A stretch of DNA of 64,000 bases from Subtercola frigoramans (GTDB taxonomy: Bacteria > Actinomycetota > Actinomycetes > Actinomycetales > Microbacteriaceae), in contig NZ_JAFBBU010000001.1 of assembly GCF_016907385.1 (NCBI RefSeq), positions 3,472,001-3,536,000 of the forward strand. Reading direction: 5' to 3'. A program made the position numbers and the translations under genes. Below, one piece after another: positions 54,721 through 63,295 of this stretch (positions are counted from its first letter, which is position 1; every line of letters starts with the position of its first letter). The notes under the pieces were generated by a model. It was not told the DNA's origin, ran no database searches, and saw only the letters and a list, made by a program, of their open reading frames with translations.

Positions 54721-55464
54721 ATGCCGGCGTATCCCGCTCAACCCACTGACCAGATCAGCTCGGCCCTCAGCTCGATCGCGACCGGAAGTGCCGTGTCTGC
54801 CGTCGCGAAGCGGCTTCTCGACCTCTTCACAAGTGGCGACATCGAGGTCGGCACCCGGCTCCCCCCTGAGCGGGAACTGGCCGCGAGACTGCAGATCGGG
54901 CGATCAGCCGTGCGCGAAGCACTCGCTGCCCTCGAGATTCTCGGCGTCGTCGACGTGCGGCCCGGCAGTGGCACCTACCTGCGGGGCACCACCTCAGAGT
55001 TGTTGCCCGAGACGCTGAGCTGGGGGCTGATGCTCGGCGAACCGCGCACCCGCGACCTCATCGCGATCCGCGGGCAATTGGAGATCTTCGCGGCCCAGCT
55101 CGCCGCCGAGAACATCAGCGCAGACTCGCTCCAGCGAATCGGCCAGCACCTCGTCGCGCAGGCGGAGGCGGGAGACAACCGAACCCGGTTCATCGAGGCC
55201 GATCTGAAGTTCCACCTGGAGATCGCGAAGAGCGCAGACAACAAGGTGCTGATCGACCTGCTGCAGAGCATCCGCTCGCTTCTGCGCATCTGGGTCGAAC
55301 GAGGGCTGCAGAGCGACACCGATGCCGCGGCCGCCTATGAGGAGCACGACCGCATCTACCAGGCGCTGAAGGCCGGGGACCCAGCGGCAGCGGCAGCGGC
55401 GATGGCCGAACACATGCACACGGCGGGCGAGCGACTGACGCGTACGCTCGACGGTGGGCATTAG
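54721..55464 (+). CDS. GntR-family (FadR/FCD subfamily) transcriptional regulator
   Basis: A 247-residue regulator. The N-terminal winged helix (GDIEVGTRLPPERELAARLQIGRSAVREALAALEILGVVDVRPGSGTYL) is typical, and the C-terminal FCD domain (FIEADLKFHLEIAKSADN, DHDRIYQAL-like EEHDRIYQALKAGD, AEHMHTAGERL) carries Asp/His metal-ligand positions and would bind the sugar acid. Divergent from the catabolic operon with an inverted operator pair between them, so local control is likely. Confidence 0.88.
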   Translation: MPAYPAQPTDQISSALSSIATGSAVSAVAKRLLDLFTSGDIEVGTRLPPERELAARLQIGRSAVREALAALEILGVVDVRPGSGTYLRGTTSELLPETLSWGLMLGEPRTRDLIAIRGQLEIFAAQLAAENISADSLQRIGQHLVAQAEAGDNRTRFIEADLKFHLEIAKSADNKVLIDLLQSIRSLLRIWVERGLQSDTDAAAAYEEHDRIYQALKAGDPAAAAAAMAEHMHTAGERLTRTLDGGH

Positions 55465-55487
55465 GGGCAGCGGCCACATCGGCGGAC

Positions 55488-55561
55488 TGGAGCGAGTGAC
55501 GGGAATCGAACCCGCGCTATCAGCTTGGGAAGCTGAAGTTCTACCATTGAACTACACTCGC
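55488..55561 (-). tRNA. tRNA-Gly (anticodon CCC)
   Basis: The minus strand reads GCGAGTG...TAGTTCAATGGTAGAAC (D arm), anticodon stem-loop TCAGC-TTCCCAA-GCTGA with anticodon CCC, GGGTTCGATTCCC (T arm) and CACTCGC closing the acceptor stem. CCA is encoded (55490-55488). All four stems pair. Confidence 0.95.
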
Positions 55562-55828
55562 GTGGCCTGCGATCCGCATTTTCACCCGGTTCTTGTGTGC
55601 AAGGTCTCCAATGTTACCGGCTGAATCGACCCCCTGTTCATGATGCTCGGCCGAAACACCCCGTCACATGCCTCTTTTGAGTAATGCTCGGATAATATCT
55701 ATCGACGTGACTTCAGCATCTCGTCGAATGGTTGATGGGCCTTTTCTCCGTCGGAACAAGGCCCCGCATCACTCGCCATGCTGTTCGGGCCACGTTTCTC
55801 TACAGCCGCGAGCGAAAGCGAATATCGA

Positions 55829-56851
55829 ATGGTTCCACCAAATCTCGTCCTCCCGGAGAACTACCCTGAGCTCCTCCAGTCGCTGAAGTTTCAGATTCGG
55901 AACGCACAGTTCCAGGCGCAGCGAGCAGTGAACACCGGACTGATCCGGCTGTACTGGTCCATAGGCAACACGATCCTCATCCAACAGGAACGCGACGGCT
56001 GGGGCTCCGGAGTCGTCGCTCGTCTCGCGGCTGATCTCCAGAAGGAATTCCCCGGAATGACGGGCATCTCACGCAGCAGCCTGAACTACATGCGAGCCAT
56101 GGCTGCAAGCTGGCCAGAAGGAGATTCAATTTTCCAGCAAGCTGCTGGAAAATTGCCATGGGGCCACATCATGATCCTGATCGACAAGCTCGAAGATCAG
56201 CCTTCCCGCAACTGGTACGCGGCCGAAGCCGTCACCCGCGGCTGGTCGCGCAACATGCTCTTGAACCAGATCAAGAACAAGACCCTCGAACGATCCGGCG
56301 CCGCCCCCAGCAACTTCGAAAGCAGCCTAGATCGAGCGGATTCCGAGCTGGCCCAGCAGATCGCCAAGGATCCATACGTCTTCGACTTCCTCGACCTAAG
56401 AGGTGAAGCCGCAGAACGCGAACTCGAGAGAGCACTCACCGGAAGAATCTCCGAAACACTCCACGAACTCGGCCAAGGTTTCGCGTTCGTCGGCAGGCAG
56501 GTCCACTTCGACGTCGGAGGAGACGACTTCTACCTCGACCTGCTCTTCTTCCACATCGAACAGGCCCGCTACGTCGTCATCGAACTCAAGACCGGCAAAT
56601 TCGAACCCGGGTACGCTGGCCAACTCGGCTTCTACACCGCACTCGTCGACGACAGACTCCGCCTCGAAGCTCATGCACCGACCGTGGGAATCCTCGTCTG
56701 TGGCAGCCGCAACGACCACACCGTGCGGTACTCCCTCGGCCGCACCGACTCACCGATGGCCGTCTCGACGTACACGTATGAGTCGCTGCCACCAAACGAG
56801 AAATCGGCGCTCCCCGACGCAGACGCAATCGCCGCCGCACTCGACGCGTAG
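55829..56851 (+). CDS. DUF1016 (YhcG-like) PD-(D/E)XK nuclease-domain protein
   Basis: About 340 residues. The N-terminal DUF1016_N region has LIRLYWSIGNTILIQQERDGWGSGVVARLAADLQKEFP and KLPWGHIMILIDKL; the C-terminal nuclease core has GDDFYLDLLFFHIEQARYVVIELKTGKF with the Asp and Glu-x-Lys of the PD-(D/E)XK site. Family members are linked to recombination and mobile DNA, but function is unsettled. ATG 55829 was chosen by homology; an open frame from 55778 exists. Local AT-rich stretches and a perfect internal palindrome (56127-56155) set it apart from neighbours. The gap 55562-55828 upstream shows no gene. Confidence 0.83.
   Translation: MVPPNLVLPENYPELLQSLKFQIRNAQFQAQRAVNTGLIRLYWSIGNTILIQQERDGWGSGVVARLAADLQKEFPGMTGISRSSLNYMRAMAASWPEGDSIFQQAAGKLPWGHIMILIDKLEDQPSRNWYAAEAVTRGWSRNMLLNQIKNKTLERSGAAPSNFESSLDRADSELAQQIAKDPYVFDFLDLRGEAAERELERALTGRISETLHELGQGFAFVGRQVHFDVGGDDFYLDLLFFHIEQARYVVIELKTGKFEPGYAGQLGFYTALVDDRLRLEAHAPTVGILVCGSRNDHTVRYSLGRTDSPMAVSTYTYESLPPNEKSALPDADAIAAALDA
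56127..56155. repeat. Perfect 13-bp inverted repeat within the DUF1016 gene
   Basis: CAATTTTCCAGCA and TGCTGGAAAATTG flank a 3-nt centre (AGC). It is AT-rich against a GC-rich background and encodes SIFQQAAGKLP. Confidence 0.85.
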
Positions 56852-56956
56852 AGGTACGTCCATAACGCCTCTCACGACCCCCGATCTCAGCAATCCGCAT
56901 TCCCGCCCGCGGTCAGCCCGACGGCTGTGATCTGCGGCTGCGATCGACTGCGGCGC

Positions 56957-57967
56957 TTACCGCACGCGGGCGTGGCTCCGGCTCCGCGCGACAGGGACGG
57001 GTGGCGCGGCGACCGCTGCACCCACAAGGCCAACCAGCTCGCCGATGCCTTCGACGATCATCCGCACCTCGTCACCTTCGCGAAGCGGCGCGGGATCAAG
57101 ACCGCCACGACGACCCCACAGTTCAGCGAGACACCCGCCGTTGCCGACCGTTCCAGAGCCGAGAACGTCGCCCGCCACAACCCGCGAGTTGCGCGAGGCA
57201 TAGGCCACCAGTTCACCGAACGGCCAGCCCATGTTCGACACCAGGTCTTCGCCGATGAGTCGGCCGTTGACGCGAACCTCGGCCCGCACCGCGAGAAACC
57301 CCTCGTCGTCTGCGAAGTGCTGCAGTTCATCAGCGGTGACGATCCACGGGCCCAGGCTGGTACCGAAATCCTTGCCCTTGGCCGGGCCGAGGCGCACTTT
57401 CATCTCACGAGACTGCAGGTCGCGTGCCGACCAGTCGTTCATGATCGTGTAGCCGAAGATGGCGGCCTGGCTCTCGTCGGCGGTCAGGTTCGCCCCGCCC
57501 GGCCCGCCGATGACCGCCGCCACCTCCAATTCGAAGTCGAGGCGCTCGGTCTCTGGCGGGCTCACCGCGTCGCCCGGGCCGAGAACGGTGTGCGGGTTGG
57601 TGAAATAGAAGGTCGGCGCCTGGTACCATTCGGGCACCACCTCGCTCCTGCCGTCGACCGAGGCGCTCACGCCTTCGACGTGCTCTTCGAAGGCGACGAA
57701 ATCACGGATGCTCGCCGGCACCAGCGGCGCCAGAAGCTGCACCTCGGCGAGCGCCCGACCCGTCTCGTGGCGAGCGGTTTCGTACAGCCCTGACGCAGCG
57801 TCGAGGCCGCGAGCGAGAACCTCGGCGACAGTGAGGCCAGCTGCGAAGTCGACAACCCGGTCGCCGATGACGAAGCCTTCGCCGACGGCAGATCCGTCAG
57901 GCTCGACAGACAGACCTGTACTGGCGGCGCCCTCACCGACCACGACGACCCACCTCGCGATCTTCAC
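56957..57967 (-). CDS. Fumarylacetoacetate hydrolase-family protein (1)
   Basis: A 336-residue FAH-fold hydrolase/isomerase. FELEVAAVIGGPGGANL carries the metal-binding Glu pair, YTIMNDWSARDLQSREM the Asp, and the last third GDVLGSGTVGNGGCLAELWG is the conserved C-terminal motif. Family members hydrolyse or decarboxylate ring-cleavage products. Last gene of the 57-63 kb operon; its start overlaps the amidohydrolase stop by 4 nt. Substrate unknown. Confidence 0.85.
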   Translation of the reverse strand: MKIARWVVVVGEGAASTGLSVEPDGSAVGEGFVIGDRVVDFAAGLTVAEVLARGLDAASGLYETARHETGRALAEVQLLAPLVPASIRDFVAFEEHVEGVSASVDGRSEVVPEWYQAPTFYFTNPHTVLGPGDAVSPPETERLDFELEVAAVIGGPGGANLTADESQAAIFGYTIMNDWSARDLQSREMKVRLGPAKGKDFGTSLGPWIVTADELQHFADDEGFLAVRAEVRVNGRLIGEDLVSNMGWPFGELVAYASRNSRVVAGDVLGSGTVGNGGCLAELWGRRGGLDPAPLREGDEVRMIVEGIGELVGLVGAAVAAPPVPVARSRSHARVR

Positions 57968-58995
57968 CGCGCCACCCGCACCGCAAGCAGCGCCTCAGCG
58001 TTGCCCGCCAGGATGCGCGCCACCTCGCCACCGCCCAGCCCGGCACCCTTCACGAACGACACCGGGTCTTCTGGCCCCATGTCGAACGGGAAGTCGCTGC
58101 CCATCAGCACCTGCGAGGCACCGGCCACCTCGACGAGGTACCGCAGTGCCCGCGCATCGTGCACCACCGTGTCGAACCAGATCGAGCGCAGGTAGCTCGA
58201 CGGTTCGTGCGCACAGCCGCGGGCCTCTGGCCGCACCCGCCAGGCGTGGTCCGAGCGGCCGATCGCCGTGGGCAGGTAGCCGCCGCCGTGCGCGGCGAGC
58301 AGTTTCAGGGCCGGATGCCTGTCGAACACCCCCGAGAAGATGAGGTGCGAGAGCGCGACCGCATTCTCGGTCGGCTGGCCCACCGTGTTCGAGAGGTAGT
58401 AGCGATCGAGTCGCTCGTCGAGACTGCAGCCGAACGGGTGCAGAAAGACGATGGCTCCCAGCTCCACTGCCCGCGCCCAGAACGGTTCGAGCCGCTCGTC
58501 TGACAGCTCGACATCACCGGCGAACGACGAGATCTCGACGCCCGCCAGCCCTCGGCCGAGAACGGCATCGTCGAGGCACTCGACAAGGCGCGATGGATGC
58601 TGCAGCGGCACCACACCGAGACCGGTGAGCCGTTCGGGGTTACCGGCGACGTGTTCCGCGACGAGGCGATTGGTCTCAAGGGCGATCCAGACGGCGAGGC
58701 CCTCTTCGGCCCAGGGGTAGAAGTGACTGGGCGAGGCACTCACCCATTGCCTGTCGACGCCCTGGGCATCCATCGCCGCCAACCGTGCCCCGAGGTCGGT
58801 GAGCCGCGCGAAACGCTCGCGGATCATCACCCCCGAGGCGGCGAGGCTCTCGGGACCGTTGCGGCGGGCATCCAGCGCCTGGGCTTCGGCGAAAGCCTCG
58901 GGCGCGCGGTTCTGCACCGCACCCTGCAGCGAGGGCAGAAGAACGTGCGCGTGCACGTCGGTGGTGGCGTGGTCGATCATACTTTCGGTGCTCAT
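57964..58995 (-). CDS. Amidohydrolase-2 (ACMSD-like) decarboxylase/hydrolase
   Basis: About 343 residues. DVHAHVLLP supplies the first metal ligands (HxH), FLHPFG the next His, LLAAHGGGY another, and MGSDFPFDMGP the catalytic Asp. This is the aminocarboxymuconate-semialdehyde decarboxylase family, which removes CO2 from aromatic acids or ring-cleavage intermediates. ATG 58995 overlaps the monooxygenase stop by 4 nt; the frame to 59073 is not used. Confidence 0.85.
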   Translation of the reverse strand: MSTESMIDHATTDVHAHVLLPSLQGAVQNRAPEAFAEAQALDARRNGPESLAASGVMIRERFARLTDLGARLAAMDAQGVDRQWVSASPSHFYPWAEEGLAVWIALETNRLVAEHVAGNPERLTGLGVVPLQHPSRLVECLDDAVLGRGLAGVEISSFAGDVELSDERLEPFWARAVELGAIVFLHPFGCSLDERLDRYYLSNTVGQPTENAVALSHLIFSGVFDRHPALKLLAAHGGGYLPTAIGRSDHAWRVRPEARGCAHEPSSYLRSIWFDTVVHDARALRYLVEVAGASQVLMGSDFPFDMGPEDPVSFVKGAGLGGGEVARILAGNAEALLAVRVAR

Positions 58996-60131
58996 GCGGG
59001 CTGGGCCATTCTCTGTGCGATTCCGAAGATGAGACCGGGGGCATCGGCGTCGCGATTGCCTTCGAGCTGCCACTGCCCGAGCTGCACCGACGCATCGACG
59101 ACGGCTTGAGCTCGCGGAAGGCGCCGGGCGGCAAAGGCACTCCAGAGAGCCTCATCCACCGTGTCGGCGGCGACCAGCAGCTCGGTCAGCACATACGCAT
59201 CTTCGAGTGCTTGCGCACCACCCTGCGCAATCGTCGGGGGGCAACTGTGGGCGGCGTCGCCGATGACGACCACGCGGCCTCGATTCCACGCCTCCGGTAC
59301 GACGTGGGAGGTGAACCAGGTGTAGTTGACCCGGGCATCGCCGCGGGCCAGGTCGTCACGAATCGACTGCCACGGACCGCTGTACGCGCGCGACTGCTCG
59401 ATCATGATGCGTGCGCCGTCTTCGGGCGACACCCCGGCTCGGTCCTGGGCGGCCTCGACGATATAGACGTACATCGAATCGTCGCCGGTCGGCGTATACC
59501 CGGCGATGTACGCCGGGCCGCCGTAGTAGAGCTCGGTGTGCTCCACTTCGTCGGGGCGCGAGACGAACGCCCGCCAGATGCCCATCCCCGTCGACTGCGG
59601 CGTCGTCTCGATGCCGATCAGCTCGCGAACCGCAGAGTGCACCCCGTCGGCCCCGACCACCAGGTCGTATGGGCCGACCGACTCGCCGCCGACCCACACC
59701 TCGACCGTGTCGCCGCCGATCGCCTCCAGCCCGGTCACCGGTGCACCGAAGTGCACCCGCACTCCGAGTTCTTCGGCTCGTTCCAGCAGGATCCTGTTGA
59801 GGTCAGGCCGATACATGCCCATCGCCGCCGGGTAGTCCGGGCCGCCACTCTTCACCTCCGGCAGTTCAGCGATGATCGGGGCATCGGGCCCCGGCGCACG
59901 CAGCGTCAGTCCCTCGAAGACGTACCCGGCGTCACGGATGCTCGGCCACACCCCGAGCGCATCGAACACCCGCAGCGCGTTTCCCTGCAGCGTGATCCCC
60001 GATCCGATTGCGCTGAGCTCGGGTTTCTGCTCGAACACGTCGACCGTTACCCCCGCCTTGGCGAGCTGGATCGCCGTCGCGAGCGCCGCGACTCCGCCGC
60101 CGGCGATGGCGACATTACTGACTGCTGTCAT
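58992..60131 (-). CDS. FAD-dependent monooxygenase (salicylate-hydroxylase-like)
   Basis: A 379-residue class A flavin monooxygenase. NVAIAGGGVAALATAIQLAKAG is the GxGxxG FAD motif, LVVGADGVHSAVRELIG the DG motif, and VVVIGDAAHSCPPTIAQGGAQALEDAYVL the GD motif. It likely hydroxylates an aromatic acid or N-heterocycle ahead of ring cleavage. An 80-nt gap separates it from the cyclase-family gene. Confidence 0.88.
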   Translation of the reverse strand: MTAVSNVAIAGGGVAALATAIQLAKAGVTVDVFEQKPELSAIGSGITLQGNALRVFDALGVWPSIRDAGYVFEGLTLRAPGPDAPIIAELPEVKSGGPDYPAAMGMYRPDLNRILLERAEELGVRVHFGAPVTGLEAIGGDTVEVWVGGESVGPYDLVVGADGVHSAVRELIGIETTPQSTGMGIWRAFVSRPDEVEHTELYYGGPAYIAGYTPTGDDSMYVYIVEAAQDRAGVSPEDGARIMIEQSRAYSGPWQSIRDDLARGDARVNYTWFTSHVVPEAWNRGRVVVIGDAAHSCPPTIAQGGAQALEDAYVLTELLVAADTVDEALWSAFAARRLPRAQAVVDASVQLGQWQLEGNRDADAPGLIFGIAQRMAQPA

Positions 60132-60210
60132 CTCAGAACCTCTCTGTTCTGTTGTTCTTCATTCTGGTCTGTGGTGTGTCTGCTGGCGTGTGCGTCTGGT
60201 GGCGTGCGTG

Positions 60211-61209
60211 TCAGAAGACGGCGACGGGGTTGATCGGCGACCCGACGGCCCCGGTGATGGCCAGCGGCGACGCGACGAGCAGGAACTCGAAGCGCCCGCG
60301 TTCGATGCAGGCTTCGGCGAGGGCATCCAGGTCCCACAGCTCACCGATCGTGAGCCCGATGTTCGGTATCGCCACCTGGTGCAGCGGCTGGAAGGCCGGC
60401 ACATCGAACTCGTTGGGTCGCACCTCGAACCCCCACGTGTCGGTGGCGATCGCGGCGATCTCGCTGCGGTGGATCCAGCCGGCCGTGGTGAGAGACAGCC
60501 CGGGTGCCGGGCCGCCCGCATAGTCGCCCCAGCCAGTGCGGCGAGCGCGAGTCAGCTGACCCGTGCGCACGAGCAGCATGTCGCCGGTGCCGACCACACT
60601 CGTCGCTCCCTGCGCCGAGATGCACGCGTTGAGATCGTCGGCGGTGATGGCGTAGCCGTCGTCGAGCTCACCGGTGTCGGGCCGCAGAAAGCGCCCGAGG
60701 TCGAGCAGGACCCCGCGCGAGACACCCGACGCCGCCGCGTGCTCGATGCCGGTCACCAGATCGCCTTCGCTCGTCACGACATCGCCGGCCCGGCGCCCGT
60801 TCCAGGCGAAACCGTGGTCGAAGATGTGCCCGAGTCCATCCCACTGCGTGGAACACTGCAGCGGCATGGCGATGACGTCGTCTGCCCCGCCGATGCCGTG
60901 CGGAAAGCCCTGCGACCCGCGCTCGGCATCGGTTCCCGTGTCGAGCATGGTGTGCACCGGGTTCGTGCGCCGACGCCAGCCCTTCTGCGGCCCGTTCATG
61001 TCGAACGGCTGGGTCAACGACAGCACTGTACCCTCGGTGACGAGGGCGGCAGCCTGTTTGCGCTTCGCCGCATCGATGAAGTTCAGCGTTCCGAGAACGT
61101 CATCCGCGCCCCAGCGCCCCCAGTTGCGGTACGCCTCTGCCCGCGCGACGATCTCCGCCTCGGGGTTGTTGCGGTCAAGACCGGCCGGATGCTCGGCAGG
61201 AGTCGTCAC
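60211..61209 (-). CDS. Cyclase/kynurenine-formamidase-like metal hydrolase
   Basis: A 332-residue member of the cyclase family. The signature is CSTQWDGLGHIFDHG, a variant of the HxGTHxDxPxH metal site in which Gln-Trp-Asp-Gly-Leu-Gly-His is kept. Long N- and C-terminal parts (WGADDVLGTLNFID; FEVRPNEFDVPAFQPLHQVAIPNIGLTIGELWDL) are like the large subgroup around isatin hydrolase. It probably opens a lactone or lactam. Its start overlaps the upstream FAH gene by 4 nt. Confidence 0.82.
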   Translation of the reverse strand: MTTPAEHPAGLDRNNPEAEIVARAEAYRNWGRWGADDVLGTLNFIDAAKRKQAAALVTEGTVLSLTQPFDMNGPQKGWRRRTNPVHTMLDTGTDAERGSQGFPHGIGGADDVIAMPLQCSTQWDGLGHIFDHGFAWNGRRAGDVVTSEGDLVTGIEHAAASGVSRGVLLDLGRFLRPDTGELDDGYAITADDLNACISAQGATSVVGTGDMLLVRTGQLTRARRTGWGDYAGGPAPGLSLTTAGWIHRSEIAAIATDTWGFEVRPNEFDVPAFQPLHQVAIPNIGLTIGELWDLDALAEACIERGRFEFLLVASPLAITGAVGSPINPVAVF

Positions 61210-62180
61210 GACGCATCCCCCTCAGCCACACACCGCACCACCTGGGTACCGAGGCCCTCGATCGACCCCGTCATGACGTCGCCGTCACGCAGGAACCGCT
61301 TCCAATGCTGGCCGTTACCGGCCGGGCTGCCCGTCAGCAGCAGGTCGCCGGGCAGCAGCGGCATCGTCTGAGAGGCACCCGATACGAGGGCGGCGACGTC
61401 GAACAGCAGATCGCTGGTCGAGCCATCTTGCTTCGTCTCTCCGTTCAGGTCGAGGCGCAGGTTTGTGTCGCTGGTGTCGACGAACTGGGCAGGCACCAGG
61501 AACGGTCCCGTCGGCAGAAAGCCGGGGGCATTCTTCGCGCGGTACCAGTCAGTGCCGATCTCCTTCATGTCTTTGCGAAAGACCAGGTCACGGGTGGTGA
61601 CGTCGTTCACGATCGTGTAGCCGGCGACGTGCTGAAGTGCCTCCGCGCGGCTCACGTGAAAAGCCCGCGAACCGATCACGACGGCGAGCTCGAGCTCCCA
61701 GTCGTGCACCTCACTGTAGGCAGGCAGCACGAGCGGTTCGTCATCACCCACGACACAGGCCGGAAGTCCGATGAAGAAGTACGGGTCGCCGTGGGCGGCG
61801 CGCTTGTCCATCATCTCGGCCGCGAACTCGCGAGCCTCCTCCGGGGTGCGCGATCCGTCCTGCGTCAGGCCAGCCGCAACGAGCTGGATGACGTGTTCGC
61901 GGTAGTTGGCGCCGGCTTGCAGCACCTGGCGGGGCTCGACGGGGGCGGTGAGAACAACCTCGCCCACGGGCATCCACTCATCGCCTTCAGCCGCCGCCAG
62001 GGCGGCCAGCCGGTTCCAGTCGGGTGCGCCGAGAAAGGTGTTGAGGTCTGGCGCACCGAGGTCAGACGGGCCGAGCGGTCGAATGCGCTCGCCGGCGACC
62101 AGCCCGAGCTGTACTGCATCGCCGTCGCGGTATCGTGCGAGGGCGAAGGGCGCGGTGAAACGGTTGGTCTGTGCCGTCAC
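61206..62180 (-). CDS. Fumarylacetoacetate hydrolase-family protein (2)
   Basis: A 324-residue FAH-fold enzyme. VHDWELELAVVIG holds the metal-binding Glu residues and YTIVNDVTTRDLVFRKDM the Asp; PGDLLLTGSPAGNGQHWKRFL is the C-terminal motif. It differs clearly from the 56957-57967 paralog, so the operon has two distinct hydrolase/decarboxylase steps. Follows the VOC dioxygenase by 3 nt. Confidence 0.85.
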   Translation of the reverse strand: MTAQTNRFTAPFALARYRDGDAVQLGLVAGERIRPLGPSDLGAPDLNTFLGAPDWNRLAALAAAEGDEWMPVGEVVLTAPVEPRQVLQAGANYREHVIQLVAAGLTQDGSRTPEEAREFAAEMMDKRAAHGDPYFFIGLPACVVGDDEPLVLPAYSEVHDWELELAVVIGSRAFHVSRAEALQHVAGYTIVNDVTTRDLVFRKDMKEIGTDWYRAKNAPGFLPTGPFLVPAQFVDTSDTNLRLDLNGETKQDGSTSDLLFDVAALVSGASQTMPLLPGDLLLTGSPAGNGQHWKRFLRDGDVMTGSIEGLGTQVVRCVAEGDAS

Positions 62181-62183
62181 GGC

Positions 62184-63203
62184 CTAGCCCCGGCCCTGTT
62201 CGGCGTACGGGTTGAGCAGCGCCGCGCGGATCTCCTCTGGCACACCCTCCTCGGTCGCGCTGGGCCCGTCGGCAGCCGGGAACGACTCGGTCATCGACAT
62301 CGGCATAGCGCCGTTTCGGTAGAAGTTGTTCGAGCCGAGCGACGGCTTCCAGGTGTTCGGAGTCCAGTCGGGCACGTAGTTGCGGTAGCCGCCGGTGTTG
62401 AGCTCGATGCGCAGGCTCGACGGCTCACGGTAGTAGAGGAACACTTGTTCGCCGATGCCGTGGATCGACGGGCCGTACTCGATGGGAACGCCGTTCTCCA
62501 TCAGCACGTCGGCGGCGATCAGCACCTCTTCGCGGGTGTCGACCCAGAAGGCGTAGTGGTTGATGCGGCCGGCTCGGCTCGAGCCGTCGAGCACGACACC
62601 GAGGTCGTGGGACTTCTCGTTCGTGGTGAGCACCGAGAAAACCGAGATGGGCGCCTCGTCGAGCACAGTACGGGCCATGATGCGAAAGCCGAGAACGTCG
62701 TTGTACCAAGCGGCGAAGGCGTCGACGTCGCTGGTGGCGACCGTCACGTGGTCGAGCTGGCGCGGGGCCCCCGCAATCGGGCTGCGGCGCGAGGGGCGGT
62801 CGGGGTAGATCGAGGCCACGTCGTTCGCGCTGTCGTGGTGACGCGTCACGTCCCAGTGCAGCGTCATGCTGTGACCCCAGGGGCCCGTGAACCGGTAGGC
62901 CCGCCCGATGTGGGGCACCTCGACCCATTCGCCTGCTGCGCCGGCGGCCTCGATGCGCTTCGCCGCCCCCTCGAGCGCCTCGGCACTCGAGGTGCGCCAC
63001 GCCATCGTGTCGAGTGCGGGCTCGTCGCCGGGCACGACGACGACACTGTAGGCGTAGTAGTCACCCCAGCAACGGAGGTAGACGGCGCCGTCGATTCGAT
63101 CGACAACGGTGAGACCCACCCTGTTGACGTAGAAGTCGACCGACGCCTCAACGTCGGGAGTTGTGATCGCAACATAGGAGAGGTGCGAGAGAAGCGTGAT
63201 CAT
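62184..63203 (-). CDS. VOC-family extradiol ring-cleavage dioxygenase
   Basis: A 339-residue two-domain type I extradiol dioxygenase (catechol 2,3-dioxygenase class). The C-terminal domain keeps the Fe(II) ligands: His in QLDHVTVATSDVD, His in INHYAFWVD and Glu in SLRIELNTGGY. The N-terminal VOC domain starts HLSYVAITTPDVEASVDFYVNRVGL. It is first gene of the operon and divergent from the LysR regulator, so ring meta-cleavage is likely the central step. The ring substrate is unknown. Confidence 0.88.
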   Translation of the reverse strand: MITLLSHLSYVAITTPDVEASVDFYVNRVGLTVVDRIDGAVYLRCWGDYYAYSVVVVPGDEPALDTMAWRTSSAEALEGAAKRIEAAGAAGEWVEVPHIGRAYRFTGPWGHSMTLHWDVTRHHDSANDVASIYPDRPSRRSPIAGAPRQLDHVTVATSDVDAFAAWYNDVLGFRIMARTVLDEAPISVFSVLTTNEKSHDLGVVLDGSSRAGRINHYAFWVDTREEVLIAADVLMENGVPIEYGPSIHGIGEQVFLYYREPSSLRIELNTGGYRNYVPDWTPNTWKPSLGSNNFYRNGAMPMSMTESFPAADGPSATEEGVPEEIRAALLNPYAEQGRG

Positions 63204-63295
63204 CTTTGATCCTTTCCGGGGCCCCGATGGGCCGGCGTGCGGGCAGTGATACCAGTCTCGAAGGCAGATCTGTATCAGGGAACCACATATCGCCT

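Noticed and set aside
55488..56851. tRNA-Gly as attachment site of a mobile island containing the DUF1016 gene
   Set aside because: The tRNA 3' end faces the GntR gene, away from DUF1016. No integrase and no duplicated tRNA end were seen.
61305..63209. 634-codon plus-strand open frame
   Set aside because: Antisense to the second FAH gene and the dioxygenase, both of which have intact catalytic motifs; high GC leaves the opposite frame open.
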